46,375 nucleotides of DNA, taken from the IMG/VR virus record IMGVR_UViG_3300036853_000321, positions 1 through 46,375 of that record. The stretch is one strand, 5' to 3'. The translations under genes and the position numbers were made by a program. Positions 13,120-20,644 of this stretch are shown piece by piece. Under the pieces are notes generated by a model. It searched no databases. It worked only from the letters and a program-made list of their open reading frames with translations, and was not told the origin of the DNA. The first letter of the stretch is position 1; every line of letters begins with the position of its first letter. Source of the stretch: a virus.

Positions 13120-13204
13120 GGCTAACCCCGAGGCTCCATTTCGGGCTCACAGTACACCTCGCTCCTGTGGACTGGCTCCAATAATCAGCATGCATTGACG
13201 GCAT
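13112..13204 (-). CDS. Putative 30-residue peptide between nuclease and recT
   Basis: An ATG in a TGATG overlap with the nuclease stop opens a 30-codon frame (MPSMHADYWSQSTGARCTVS start) that overlaps the recT start by eight bases. AAGGAG lies seven bases before this ATG, a better site than recT itself has. Two readings are possible: a genuine small protein, or a leader frame that couples recT translation to the nuclease. The peptide is soluble and has one Cys; no family is known. Confidence 0.45.
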   Translation of the reverse strand: MPSMHADYWSQSTGARCTVSPKWSLGVSHE

Positions 13205-14286
13205 CAACGGCTCCTTTTTTCCGAGAGTTTCTTGATGGTCGTTGTCTCGACGGCACCTGCCGTCTCCAGCTCTGCCAGCAGCGCCCGGCTGGCGGCGGCA
13301 CCCTGGCCCCGCGGCACCGACGCCGCCACCGCAGCCTGGGCCTGCGGCAGCGACACGGTCACCACGCCGGCCAGCGCATCGTCGTCGAGCAGCCGCTGCA
13401 GGATGGGCCACGCCGGGAGGGTGCGGACCGAGCGGCGATGCTCCTCGACGAGCTCCAGGCGCGTCCCGTCGGCCTCCAGCCCGCCGTCCTCGTCCACGAT
13501 CGCGCGCACCTCGTCCACCACCCGCCGGGCCAGGTTGGCGATGTCCTTGGCCCGGCGGTAAAGCGTGATCTGCTCGCCGGGTGCCATCTGCCGCAGCGTC
13601 CGCCCCCCCTCCGCGCCGAGGATGGCCAGCGACGCCCGCTGCATGTCGAGCCGGCCGGCGCAGGTGAACTGCCGCGGGCAGTGGGAGCAGTGGGGCCCCG
13701 GCCGATAGGTCTGGTCCTTCAGTTGCTGCCCGAACCGCTCCAGCCACATGGGCAGCTCGACCCGGCGGAGGGTGTAGAGCTCGGCCTCCAGTGTGCGCAA
13801 CCAGACCACCCGGGCCGTCGCACGGTCAGCCGAGGGGTGGTTGACGAGCGCCAGGACGCAGTACCCGATCACCTGCTCCCGGTAGTCGCCGTCCTTGCGG
13901 CCGGACTTCCAGTCGATGATGTCCACGCTTTCGATCGCGTTGACCAGCACGTCGGCGCCGCCCGTCAGGTCGGCGTCGGGGAGCACCGTTGCCTTCATCT
14001 TCTCCTCGGTGGTCACCTTCGTGTCGGCCGCCGGCGGCGGGATGAGTTCCTTCCATGCCTCGTTCGCCTGGGAGACCAGGAAGCGCAAGTCGGTGGGGTC
14101 CACGCCGTGCATCGCCGCGATGGCCGCCACGTCCACCGGCTCCCCCCGCACGACGCCAGCCGCCCCGACGTGGGCCGCCGTCCCCAGCACCGTCTCCGGG
14201 TACCACTCCGAGACGCTCGTCTCCCCCCTCATGCTCTGCGCGCACTTCATGAAGAGGGGCAGCGACGAGCACCGCATGGCGATCAT
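13204..14286 (-). CDS. Cas4/RecB-type PD-(D/E)XK nuclease with Fe-S cysteines
   Basis: This is a 360-residue protein. H39 (GTAAHVG), D112 (GGADVL) and D125-W-K127 (IIDWKSGRKDG) form the RecB-family active site, with Q138 in a helix after it. C15 and C200-x2-C203-x5-C209 (PHCSHCPRQFTC) match the four cysteines of the Cas4/AddB-type 4Fe-4S cluster. It probably resects DNA ends to give the single strands bound by RecT. The ATG at 14286 overlaps the HTH gene by ATGA. The C-terminal 130 residues are helical and Ala-rich, a possible partner-binding extension. DUF2800-type phage nucleases share this layout, to my recollection. Confidence 0.8.
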   Translation of the reverse strand: MIAMRCSSLPLFMKCAQSMRGETSVSEWYPETVLGTAAHVGAAGVVRGEPVDVAAIAAMHGVDPTDLRFLVSQANEAWKELIPPPAADTKVTTEEKMKATVLPDADLTGGADVLVNAIESVDIIDWKSGRKDGDYREQVIGYCVLALVNHPSADRATARVVWLRTLEAELYTLRRVELPMWLERFGQQLKDQTYRPGPHCSHCPRQFTCAGRLDMQRASLAILGAEGGRTLRQMAPGEQITLYRRAKDIANLARRVVDEVRAIVDEDGGLEADGTRLELVEEHRRSVRTLPAWPILQRLLDDDALAGVVTVSLPQAQAAVAASVPRGQGAAASRALLAELETAGAVETTTIKKLSEKRSR

Positions 14287-14483
14287 GGGAGCGCCTCCGC
14301 GGTCATCGCGGACAGCGAGTCCCGCGTGATCCACCACCGTCCGGCGTACAGGACCGCCTTTACCCGCTCGTCAGCGATCCAGGTCCGGATGGTCGGGGGG
14401 CTGACCATTGCGATCTTGGCCGCCTCCGTCACCGTCACCCGCCCCTGGGCTCTCATCTTTGCCGTTAGCTCTTTCTTGACCAT
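14283..14483 (-). CDS. MerR/excisionase-type helix-turn-helix protein
   Basis: This is a 66-residue protein, nearly all one winged HTH: RVTVTEAAKIAMVSPPTIRT, WIADERVKAVLYAGRWWITR, DSLSAM. This is the pattern of excisionase/MerR-like DNA-binding modules in which a small wing carries the GRWWIT strand. It could be a recombination directionality factor for the integrase or a regulator. I prefer the ATG at 14483 (MVKKELTAK); a GTG at 14537 would add 18 residues but begins inside a repeat. It overlaps the RusA frame by 113 bases and the nuclease by ATGA. Confidence 0.65.
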   Translation of the reverse strand: MVKKELTAKMRAQGRVTVTEAAKIAMVSPPTIRTWIADERVKAVLYAGRWWITRDSLSAMTAEALP

Positions 14484-14937
14484 GAGAGACCAGTACGCCC
14501 ATACGCGGTCCCGCTGCAACTCGCGCGCTCTCAACACCCCTGTTGGTAACTACCGTCTCCAGCAGCACCAGCACGCCAGGTTTCGCGGCAATTTCCCAGA
14601 TATCCGAGAACCCGGCGACCTCGTCCCAGCCGTCGTTTTTGAGCACCTTGGCCCGCACCAGCCCGTCGAGGATCAGCTTGCGCCCGCCACCCGCCACGTT
14701 GTCAGGGTCGCGCCGGCGGTCCTTCTCCCGCCAGGTGAACCGCAGTCGCACGCACTCCACCGGCATCAGCCGCCCCACCCGGGCCAGCAGCGCGATATCG
14801 TCGGTCCACTTGCGTTTGAGGCGCGCGTAGGAGTTCCCGCTCCCGCCCCCGCCGGTCCCGTGGGCGTAGAGTAGGTCGTTCAGGGACGGCAGCTGCCCCG
14901 GGATCCAGAGTACCTGGAGGGTGGGCGCCTCACCCAC
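14371..14937 (-). CDS. rusA: RusA-like Holliday junction resolvase
   Basis: This is a 188-residue frame. Residues 1-130 fit RusA: VLWIPGQLPSLND, RLRFTWREKDRRRDPDNVAG, LILDGLVRAKVLKNDGWDEV, with the metal-binding aspartates in RDPDN and ILDGL and NDGW. It cleaves Holliday junctions made during phage recombination. Typical RusA ends near residue 125-135; the last 55 residues here are Gly/Asp-rich, not family-like, and lie over the HTH gene in another frame, which suggests loss of an earlier stop. The GTG at 14937 follows AGAAGGAAC and overlaps the preceding gene by eight bases. Confidence 0.85.
   Translation of the reverse strand: MGEAPTLQVLWIPGQLPSLNDLLYAHGTGGGGSGNSYARLKRKWTDDIALLARVGRLMPVECVRLRFTWREKDRRRDPDNVAGGGRKLILDGLVRAKVLKNDGWDEVAGFSDIWEIAAKPGVLVLLETVVTNRGVESARVAAGPRMGVLVSHGQERANGKDESPGAGDGDGGGQDRNGQPPDHPDLDR
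14527..14550. repeat. 24-bp dyad repeat, first copy
   Basis: GCTCTCAACA-CCCC-TGTTGGTAAC contains the inverted pair CAACA/TGTTG around four bases. A second copy at 40537-40560 matches at 21 of 24 positions. Each copy lies just upstream (minus strand) of a MerR-type HTH gene. Confidence 0.5.
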
Positions 14938-15169
14938 GTTCCTTCTCGCGACTGATCATCACGTCCACCCGCACGGCATGGGCGAAGTCCCCCAGCCTGG
15001 CGAGCTCCGCCTCCAGCTTGAGAAGCGCCTCGAGCCGCCGCCCCGACGCATGGTCGGCGACGTCCGCCGCCTTCCGCACCCGTGCGTACGCCTCCGCGAG
15101 CTGGCTCAGCATCAGCCAGCTGGTCGCCGTCAGCGACGTGCCCCTGGGTGGGGTCTTGTCGTCGCTCAC
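14930..15169 (-). CDS. Small helical (coiled-coil) protein
   Basis: This 79-residue, GTG-started protein has a short N-terminal tail (MSDDKTPPRGTSLTATS), then one long amphipathic helix, roughly residues 18-75 (WLMLSQLAEAYARVRKAADV, RRLEALLKLEAELARLGDFA), which should form a coiled coil. It follows the membrane/coiled-coil gene at 15166 with a GTGA overlap and precedes rusA with an eight-base overlap. It could partner the upstream membrane protein, but no family is recognised. It lies at the junction between late genes and recombination genes. Confidence 0.6.
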   Translation of the reverse strand: MSDDKTPPRGTSLTATSWLMLSQLAEAYARVRKAADVADHASGRRLEALLKLEAELARLGDFAHAVRVDVMISREKERG

Positions 15170-15417
15170 TTCCCCTCGGTGGTGATGGGCACGCCCTGCC
15201 TGGTGATGGGGCGGTGGCGGCTGCGTTCGGCCAGCTTCGTGATGTCCTTGCCGATGGCCTCCAACCTCTCGCCGGTGCGCTCCCGGCTCCTGTTCCACTC
15301 AGCCTTCAATTCGCGGAGCTCGGTCTGCAGGTTGCCCACCTTGTTGCTGAGAACCCCGTACGTGATCCCGGCCGAGCCGACGGCACCGAGCAGGGTGATC
15401 CAGTTGCCGGTATCCAT
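15166..15417 (-). CDS. Single-span membrane protein with coiled coil
   Basis: This is an 83-residue protein. Residues 6-24 (WITLLGAVGSAGITYGVLS) form an N-terminal membrane anchor, and residues 25-68 a charged helix with heptad character (VGNLQTELRELKAEWNRSRE). This is the layout of inner-membrane spanins and of some small phage structural or holin-accessory proteins. It is far from the endolysin (10 kb) but at the end of the late genes, so a spanin-like lysis role is possible and unproved. The stop forms GTGA with the next gene. Confidence 0.6.
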   Translation of the reverse strand: MDTGNWITLLGAVGSAGITYGVLSNKVGNLQTELRELKAEWNRSRERTGERLEAIGKDITKLAERSRHRPITRQGVPITTEGK

Positions 15418-15433
15418 CAGGACGCCGGGGCCC

Positions 15434-15622
15434 TCACGGGTGGAACACCGGGGTCACCGATGCGAGGACGGCCCGGATCTCCGGCGCGAGGGTGGCGAGA
15501 TAGGTGTCCCAGGCCGCCTGGGTGGTGATGCTGTTGGCGTCGCCCAGGACCGCCACCTCATGCTCCAGTGTGGAGCTATCGAAGGTCCAGGTCGGACCGG
15601 CTTCGGTGAGAGCATACGACAT
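15434..15622 (-). CDS. Small protein, tandem paralog B
   Basis: This 62-residue protein begins MSYALTEAGPTWTFDSSTLE. It is clearly similar to the gene just upstream (MAYQVTASDPLWSFDAGELE): same length, the same WxFD motif, a matching E-x-V-A segment, and a shared T-T-Q-x-x-W motif near the middle. The pair arose by tandem duplication. AGGAGGAAAG precedes the ATG. Both follow the tail-fibre-like genes in the late operon and may be minor virion or fibre-associated proteins. No family is recognised. Confidence 0.65.
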   Translation of the reverse strand: MSYALTEAGPTWTFDSSTLEHEVAVLGDANSITTQAAWDTYLATLAPEIRAVLASVTPVFHP

Positions 15623-15638
15623 TGGTCTTTCCTCCTGT

Positions 15639-15842
15639 TTACGGTGTGCCGCACTTGATGGATGAGAGCAGTCCCTTGCACACCGCGATCGCCTGCGCGG
15701 TGGTCGAGATCGAGGCGATGAACGCCGTCCACTGAGTCTGCGTGGTCTTCCCCTGCGCGAGCGCGAAGGCCGCCACTTGCTTCTCCAGCTCGCCGGCGTC
15801 GAACGACCACAACGGGTCACTTGCGGTCACCTGATATGCCAT
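15639..15842 (-). CDS. Small protein, tandem paralog A
   Basis: This 67-residue protein begins MAYQVTASDPLWSFDAGELE and continues KQVAAFALAQGKTTQTQWTA. It is the paralog of the next gene downstream. It is helical after the first 20 residues, has a single Cys near the end and no membrane segment. GAGGAGGGT lies a few bases before the ATG. It sits directly after the lectin-like fibre gene, so it may belong to the adhesion apparatus. Function is unknown. Confidence 0.65.
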   Translation of the reverse strand: MAYQVTASDPLWSFDAGELEKQVAAFALAQGKTTQTQWTAFIASISTTAQAIAVCKGLLSSIKCGTP

Positions 15843-15852
15843 CGGACCCTCC

Positions 15853-16740
15853 TCAGTTTCTCTCGCCCATGACGAGCATCCAGTCAGTGTCCAGTTCGCG
15901 GTCCGCAGCGGTGGTCCCGTTGCGGGCGATCATGGCGAACGCCATCGAGTCGGCGGGGCTGGCGAGGGTCACCGACACCGTGGCGCCACCGTCGATGCGG
16001 GCATAGAGCTTGTTGTCGGCCAAGCCCCACAGCTCGAAGACGTGATAGGCGGTGTCCAGCGCAAGGCCCAAGTCCAGCACCGAGCCGCCGAGGTAGATGC
16101 TGTTGTAGCTGACGGAGAAGTTTGTCGTGTTTCCGCCGTTGGCCCCGGCGACGATCATCCCCGACTGCGCGAGGTTGAGGAGACCGACCCCGCAAGTCGT
16201 CTGCGCGTCGGTGGCGGTGGCGATCTTGGCTCGCGCGGCGAGGTACCAGCGACTGGTCAGCGGTGGCCCGATCTGTCCGCGGGCGGTGTATGTGATGACG
16301 TTCGAGTTTGCCGTTGTCGATGTGTGGATGCGGAAGACGCCGCCCTTGCTGGTCGAGGTGTCGGCGATTCCCGTCCCGCCCGCGGCCACGATGTTGAGCG
16401 TGCCGGGTGGGTAGATCGGCGAGCCAAGCATGAAGTCGTCCCAGAAGTACGTGCAGTCCGTCGCCGACAGCCCGGCCAGCGCCTGGCCGGTTGTGAAGTA
16501 GCGGCCGAGCGTGGACAGGACTTGCTGGAAGTCGGTGCCGGGTACTCCCCTGGAGAACGCGCCGGTGGTGATCGTGCTCTTGAGCAGTCCGGTCGCCTGC
16601 GTCTTCAGGCCCTCGAGCGCGGTCACCGTGGGGTCGGGGTAGGTGCCCCCCAGGCTCCCGCCAGCGGCCCCCGAAGGGGCTCCGCCACCACCACCAGACC
16701 CGAGCGGCGACGGCGGGACGTCTGCGATGTCGACGGCCAT
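15853..16740 (-). CDS. Tail-fibre-like protein with lectin-like C-terminal domain
   Basis: This is a 295-residue protein. The N-terminus has a Gly-rich linker and the fibre hallmark GGSLGGTYPDPTV (about residues 28-40). The rest, from TYFWDDFMLG through SRWYLAARAKIATATDAQTT to YHVFELWGLADNKLYARIDG, reads like a concanavalin-type beta-sandwich that could bind host surface sugars. It follows a small structural-like gene at one-base spacing. It is a probable receptor-binding or decoration protein; the exact virion location is unknown. Confidence 0.65.
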   Translation of the reverse strand: MAVDIADVPPSPLGSGGGGGAPSGAAGGSLGGTYPDPTVTALEGLKTQATGLLKSTITTGAFSRGVPGTDFQQVLSTLGRYFTTGQALAGLSATDCTYFWDDFMLGSPIYPPGTLNIVAAGGTGIADTSTSKGGVFRIHTSTTANSNVITYTARGQIGPPLTSRWYLAARAKIATATDAQTTCGVGLLNLAQSGMIVAGANGGNTTNFSVSYNSIYLGGSVLDLGLALDTAYHVFELWGLADNKLYARIDGGATVSVTLASPADSMAFAMIARNGTTAADRELDTDWMLVMGERN

Positions 16741-17118
16741 TTAGAACGCCACTCCCAGCCCCTCGCGAGCTTTCACGCTGACCTCCCACACCGTGGGGGG
16801 AACGGCGCCGGTGGCGATGTACAGTTGCGTCTCCTCGCCCAGCAGCACCACGTCGCGCAGGAACAGCACGTTCGCCGCCACCGTGTCGCCGGCCCCGGCG
16901 TTGTTGTAGACCCTCCACGTCGTCGAGTCCTGCCCGACCAGGCACCGGGTGTAGAACGTCACCGGCTGGTCGACCCAGATGGCCACCAGCAGCCGGCCGA
17001 ACCGGCTCCGCCGACGCAGAGTGCCAGGGACGTTAAACAGAATGGACCCGGTGCTGTCATAGAGAACTACTTGGGAACTCGCGCCTGGGTTGGCCGGATT
17101 GAGAATTGGCTCGGACAT
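16741..17118 (-). CDS. Small beta-rich structural-like protein
   Basis: This 125-residue protein (MSEPILNPANPGASSQVVLY start) has alternating strands throughout, e.g. SRFGRLLVAIWVDQPVTFYT and NVLFLRDVVLLGEETQLYIA, as in a compact beta-sandwich. An AGGTGAGG site precedes the ATG. It sits between the large ejection-like protein and the fibre-like gene, separated from the former by a plus-strand gene. It is likely a virion accessory protein; the family is not recognised. Confidence 0.55.
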   Translation of the reverse strand: MSEPILNPANPGASSQVVLYDSTGSILFNVPGTLRRRSRFGRLLVAIWVDQPVTFYTRCLVGQDSTTWRVYNNAGAGDTVAANVLFLRDVVLLGEETQLYIATGAVPPTVWEVSVKAREGLGVAF

Positions 17119-17169
17119 ACCTCACCTCACCTGTAGACGAGCGGAGCGTTGAGCGCGCACTGTAGGGGG

Positions 17170-17424
17170 ATGCGATTTGCAATTCTGGGTGGACTGCTGG
17201 CGGTTGGCTTCAGGATGATCGCGATCGCGGAGGGCCCCAAGGTGGCTAAGGCGGCGGACCTGGAGCGGGTGCTGAAGGCGTGCGAGTCGATCCGCGTGCT
17301 CTACCATCCAGCAGAGCTGCAGACGGGCGTCCCCGCGGCGCTGGAGGCGTACAGGGAGACTGGGGCTCCCCGTGGTATCCCCGCCATCGTCGACATGCGC
17401 GTGTACGAGCTCTTCTGCAAGTAG
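17170..17424 (+). CDS. Reverse-oriented small gene within the late operon
   Basis: This 84-residue protein is encoded on the strand opposite to all neighbours. Third codon positions are strongly G/C, so it looks coding. Residues 3-20 (FAILGGLLAVGFRMIAIA) resemble a signal peptide or anchor, followed by EGPKVAKAADLERVLKAC and an alpha/beta remainder. The start at 17170 has a G-run directly before it; a start at 17149 is possible. It fills a 310-base gap between two late genes that face the other way. A self-contained accessory gene (moron) expressed in the prophage is one reading. No family is recognised. Confidence 0.6.
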   Translation: MRFAILGGLLAVGFRMIAIAEGPKVAKAADLERVLKACESIRVLYHPAELQTGVPAALEAYRETGAPRGIPAIVDMRVYELFCK

Positions 17425-17428
17425 CACC

Positions 17429-20400
17429 CTAGTAGTCCTCCGGGTGGCGATGGCGGTCCCGCTCCCGCTGTTCCTGCGCGCGCCGTAGCGCCTGGAGCAG
17501 CGCCGGCACAGAGGGCGCGGTCTTGTCGAGCCCGCCGTGCTGGAGCCCGCGCAGGAAGGGGTACACGCCCCGGCCGATGGCCGGCGAGGCGAGATTGAGG
17601 GCGTCGGTGCCACCACCGCCGATGCGGGGTAGCTTCTTCAGCTTGAGGCGCTCCTCGGCCAGCAACAGGCGCGGCTGATCAAACGCCTTCTTCACGTCGT
17701 CGGCGGTCATGCGCCTGCTCGTGGGGAAGGTCTCCGCGTACTCACGCAGGCGTGGGGCCCGGTTGCCGACCGCCTTGGAGCCCTCCTCGCCCTGCCCGGC
17801 GAGCTGCATGCCGAAGGACTCGGGGATGTCGGCCTCGTCCTTCGCCAGTGCGCGCGTCCGTTCGCGCTTGGTCAGGCCGAGGTGCCGGCGGAGGTTGGCG
17901 GCTGCGATCTTGGGGGCGTGCGGGCGGATCAGCTTGTTGCGGATCTCGTTGGCCATGTGGACCGCGGGCTGCTTGCTCTTCGAGTACCCCTCCCGGGCGC
18001 CGACGTTGCCCAGCTCCTCGAGGGTGTCTCGCATCTCGTTCAGATCCTTGGCCGTCCGCACATGCTGCGGAGGGCGGCTCTGGAGCGACTCCCGCAGGGG
18101 TGCGTTCTCGGGCAGGCGCCGCTCCACCCCTCCGGGTGGCCGACCGGGCGGCGGTCCCGTCACCCGTCCGTGGACGTCGCCCATCCCCACCGTCTCGGGC
18201 GGCAGCGGGAGGTCCGACGCGTTCTCCTCGATGCCGTGTCTCACCTCGCCGGCCGATGCTGTCCGCGCCTTCGGGATGCTGCGGACCACGTCCACCGCGG
18301 GGTCTGGAAGATGCGCGTTCTTGTAGACTGGGTCGCCCAGTTCGTGCCGAGGTCTGCCAACCCCCGGCGGCACTGGCCTGCCCGGAGGCCCCTGCGGGGC
18401 GGGAGGGTCGAGGCTCGGATGGCCCCTGAAGTCCGCGGGACTGCTTCCCACGGGCACCTCGGGTGCCCTCCATGGCACCGCGGGATACGGCATGTTCACC
18501 GGCGCGCCGGTCAGGGGGTCGTTGTTGATGACCTTCGTCCGGAACGGAGCACCGATCGTGGGCCCGAAGCCAGGGTCTGGCGGCCAGCCGCCGGGCGGAG
18601 GACGGGGTTCCACCCGGGGGTAGCTCTCGGTGAGCGGCACCCGCTCGGGCGGCGCCGCCGGGGGCCTGACCGGCGGTGGCGCGCCTCCTGGGCGGCGACC
18701 GAGGAACCCCGCGAGATTCTCCTGGGCAACTGACCTCGACGGCGGCACCGGCGGCGGCTCCACGCTGGACATGATCTGGTCGTCCGCCACGGGCAGCGCC
18801 GGGGCCCCCGCCGGGGCGCGGCCCCCCTCGGAGAATGGCCCCTCTTCTTGCGGAACTTCGGGCTGGGGCCTTCTCCCGAACAGCCTCTGGAGGAGCGACT
18901 CTTTCGGGGCGGCGCCGGGGTCACGCAACCCCCCCGCGGTCTTGTCCCCCACCATCGACGCCGCCCAGGTGTCCTCTGGTGCAGCGGCCGCGCTCGGCTT
19001 CCAGTCCTTGATGCGATCGGCGAGATCTGCAATTGGGCTGATGTCGCCGTGTATCTTCGCGACCTGTTCCTGCAAAGCCGCCAGCCGCGACTCGGGCGTC
19101 GTCGGCGGAGGGGGGCGCGCCACGTCGTACCCCTCGTAGGATGGCGGCGAACTATGGAGCCCGGCCCCGCGCCCCCGCCAGGGGTGATCAGGTGGGGCCT
19201 CTCCCCCGACGCGAGACGGTGACCACGGGAACTCCGGGCCGCCTGCTGCTGCATCGGTGTGTTCCGCGAAGGTGGGCGGCTCGGCGAAAGTGGCTGGCTC
19301 TGCGAACGTCGCCGGCTCCGCAAAGGTGGCCGGGTCCACCGCCGTGGCGGTCGGCGGGCCCACGAAGGGTTCCGGTGGAGGCGCAGCTCGTGACATCGGC
19401 GGCATGGGATGCGCTGCCGGGGGTGGAGGAGGTGGCACCGGCGGCATCGGGTGCGCAGCTGGCGGAGGGGGAGGGGCCGGGGGCCCCATGAAGGGCTCGG
19501 GCACGTAGCCCTCCACCGGGCGGTGGTAGATGTCCGCGGTGGGCTCCAGGTCCCTGGTCAGCGCAGTGCGGAGGCGGTCCATCTGCCCCTGGGCGCCGGG
19601 CATGAGCTCGGCCGCGGGGCTGGCGCGCTCGGCGGCCACCGCCGGCAGCACGGGCTCCACGCTGATCTGTCGCTCGCCCTGTCCGCCAGGCTGGTTCTGG
19701 CGCCACAGCCTGCGGCCGAGCACATCCCCTTCGAGGTCGTGCTGGATGTCGAGCTCCTTGTCGAAGGCCCGCGCGGAGAGGTTGCCCGACTCGCCCCGGC
19801 CAGCAGACGTCGCCGGGAGCTGCTGCGCCTCGGACGGCGACCGGGGCAGTTGGGGCCCGTAGTCCGTCGCAGGCCAGCGACTGCTCGTCCGCGGAGTCAT
19901 GTTCTGCACTGGCCTCAGTGGCATCGCCGACGGCGTGTACCCGTGCTCCTCGAGCATGCGGATGTCGGAGCCGAGCGCCGAGGGCGACTGCTTGATCACA
20001 TCCGCGCCCATGCCGGACCACTTCGACAGGCCACGGAGCCCCCCGCCCAGGGTCGCGGCCATTGGTGCCGACGTCAGGATCTCGCCGGGGCTCCCGCCCG
20101 AGACGGTCGTGCCGAGCATCCCGCCGAAGGCGTCGGCCAGGTAGGGAGCCAGCCTGGGGAGCTTCGTCGCCAGCCGCGTGCCCATCATGGCTGCGGTGCC
20201 CGCCCCGCCCACAGCCATGCCCGCCAGATCCCCCTTCAGGCCCTCCAGGCGACGACTCGCCTCGATGAGCTCCGGGTTCGTCCGTTCCACCGACTTCATG
20301 CCGTCGAGCATCTCCTGGGGGTCGCCCCCCACGAGGCCCGCGATGAGCTTCAGTTGCCAATCGGGTTGCGCGTCGCGGATCATCTCGTGCGGCCCATGTC

Positions 20401-20644
20401 CCGCCGCCGCCGCCAGCCTCGAAAGCAGCGTCGGTGGGGCCGTGTAGCCCGCATCGTTCTCCCGCTCGATGCGCGCGGCCTTGCGCTGCTCGTTGTCGGT
20501 GGTGCGGAAGGGGCCCGGCCCGCGCTGCTGGAAGCCTGAGGCCGGCGTTTGCGGCGTCTCCTGCTCGCGGAGGAACTGCGCCAGCGGGTCCGCTGCCGCC
20601 TTGGCTTCGTCGTCCTCCAGAAACTGCGCGAGCGGGTCCTTCAC
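17429..20644 (-). CDS. Very large internal virion / ejection-like protein
   Basis: This is a 1071-residue protein. The N-terminus repeats DPLAQFLEDDE and DPLAQFLREQE. Residues about 135-205 contain hydrophobic Gly/Ala-rich stretches (LAGMAVGGAGTAAMMGTRLA) that could insert in a membrane. The middle is extremely Pro-rich, with PPPPPPAAHPMPP and four TFAEP units; the C-terminus is charged and helical. No transglycosylase motif was seen. Position after two other ejection-like genes and the tail hub, as in P22-type podoviruses, suggests a protein ejected with the DNA. It starts at a GTG in a GTGA overlap. Confidence 0.55.
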   Translation of the reverse strand: MKDPLAQFLEDDEAKAAADPLAQFLREQETPQTPASGFQQRGPGPFRTTDNEQRKAARIERENDAGYTAPPTLLSRLAAAAGHGPHEMIRDAQPDWQLKLIAGLVGGDPQEMLDGMKSVERTNPELIEASRRLEGLKGDLAGMAVGGAGTAAMMGTRLATKLPRLAPYLADAFGGMLGTTVSGGSPGEILTSAPMAATLGGGLRGLSKWSGMGADVIKQSPSALGSDIRMLEEHGYTPSAMPLRPVQNMTPRTSSRWPATDYGPQLPRSPSEAQQLPATSAGRGESGNLSARAFDKELDIQHDLEGDVLGRRLWRQNQPGGQGERQISVEPVLPAVAAERASPAAELMPGAQGQMDRLRTALTRDLEPTADIYHRPVEGYVPEPFMGPPAPPPPPAAHPMPPVPPPPPPAAHPMPPMSRAAPPPEPFVGPPTATAVDPATFAEPATFAEPATFAEPPTFAEHTDAAAGGPEFPWSPSRVGGEAPPDHPWRGRGAGLHSSPPSYEGYDVARPPPPTTPESRLAALQEQVAKIHGDISPIADLADRIKDWKPSAAAAPEDTWAASMVGDKTAGGLRDPGAAPKESLLQRLFGRRPQPEVPQEEGPFSEGGRAPAGAPALPVADDQIMSSVEPPPVPPSRSVAQENLAGFLGRRPGGAPPPVRPPAAPPERVPLTESYPRVEPRPPPGGWPPDPGFGPTIGAPFRTKVINNDPLTGAPVNMPYPAVPWRAPEVPVGSSPADFRGHPSLDPPAPQGPPGRPVPPGVGRPRHELGDPVYKNAHLPDPAVDVVRSIPKARTASAGEVRHGIEENASDLPLPPETVGMGDVHGRVTGPPPGRPPGGVERRLPENAPLRESLQSRPPQHVRTAKDLNEMRDTLEELGNVGAREGYSKSKQPAVHMANEIRNKLIRPHAPKIAAANLRRHLGLTKRERTRALAKDEADIPESFGMQLAGQGEEGSKAVGNRAPRLREYAETFPTSRRMTADDVKKAFDQPRLLLAEERLKLKKLPRIGGGGTDALNLASPAIGRGVYPFLRGLQHGGLDKTAPSVPALLQALRRAQEQRERDRHRHPEDY
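19263..19334 (-). repeat. Four 18-bp tandem repeats in the large ejection-like gene
   Basis: Units at 19263, 19281, 19299 and 19317 encode P/A-T-F-A-E-P on the minus strand. The copies are diverged at silent positions, which points to an old duplication under protein-level constraint. Neighbouring DNA also encodes two PPPP-AAHPMPP units. Confidence 0.75.

Noticed and set aside
13212-13218. T6 run on the plus strand as a terminator
   Set aside because: It encodes Lys codons at the nuclease 3' end and has no stem before it on either strand.
13195-14874. 559-codon plus-strand frame opposite recombination genes
   Set aside because: It mirrors the nuclease, HTH and RusA genes, which have clear active-site motifs on the other strand.
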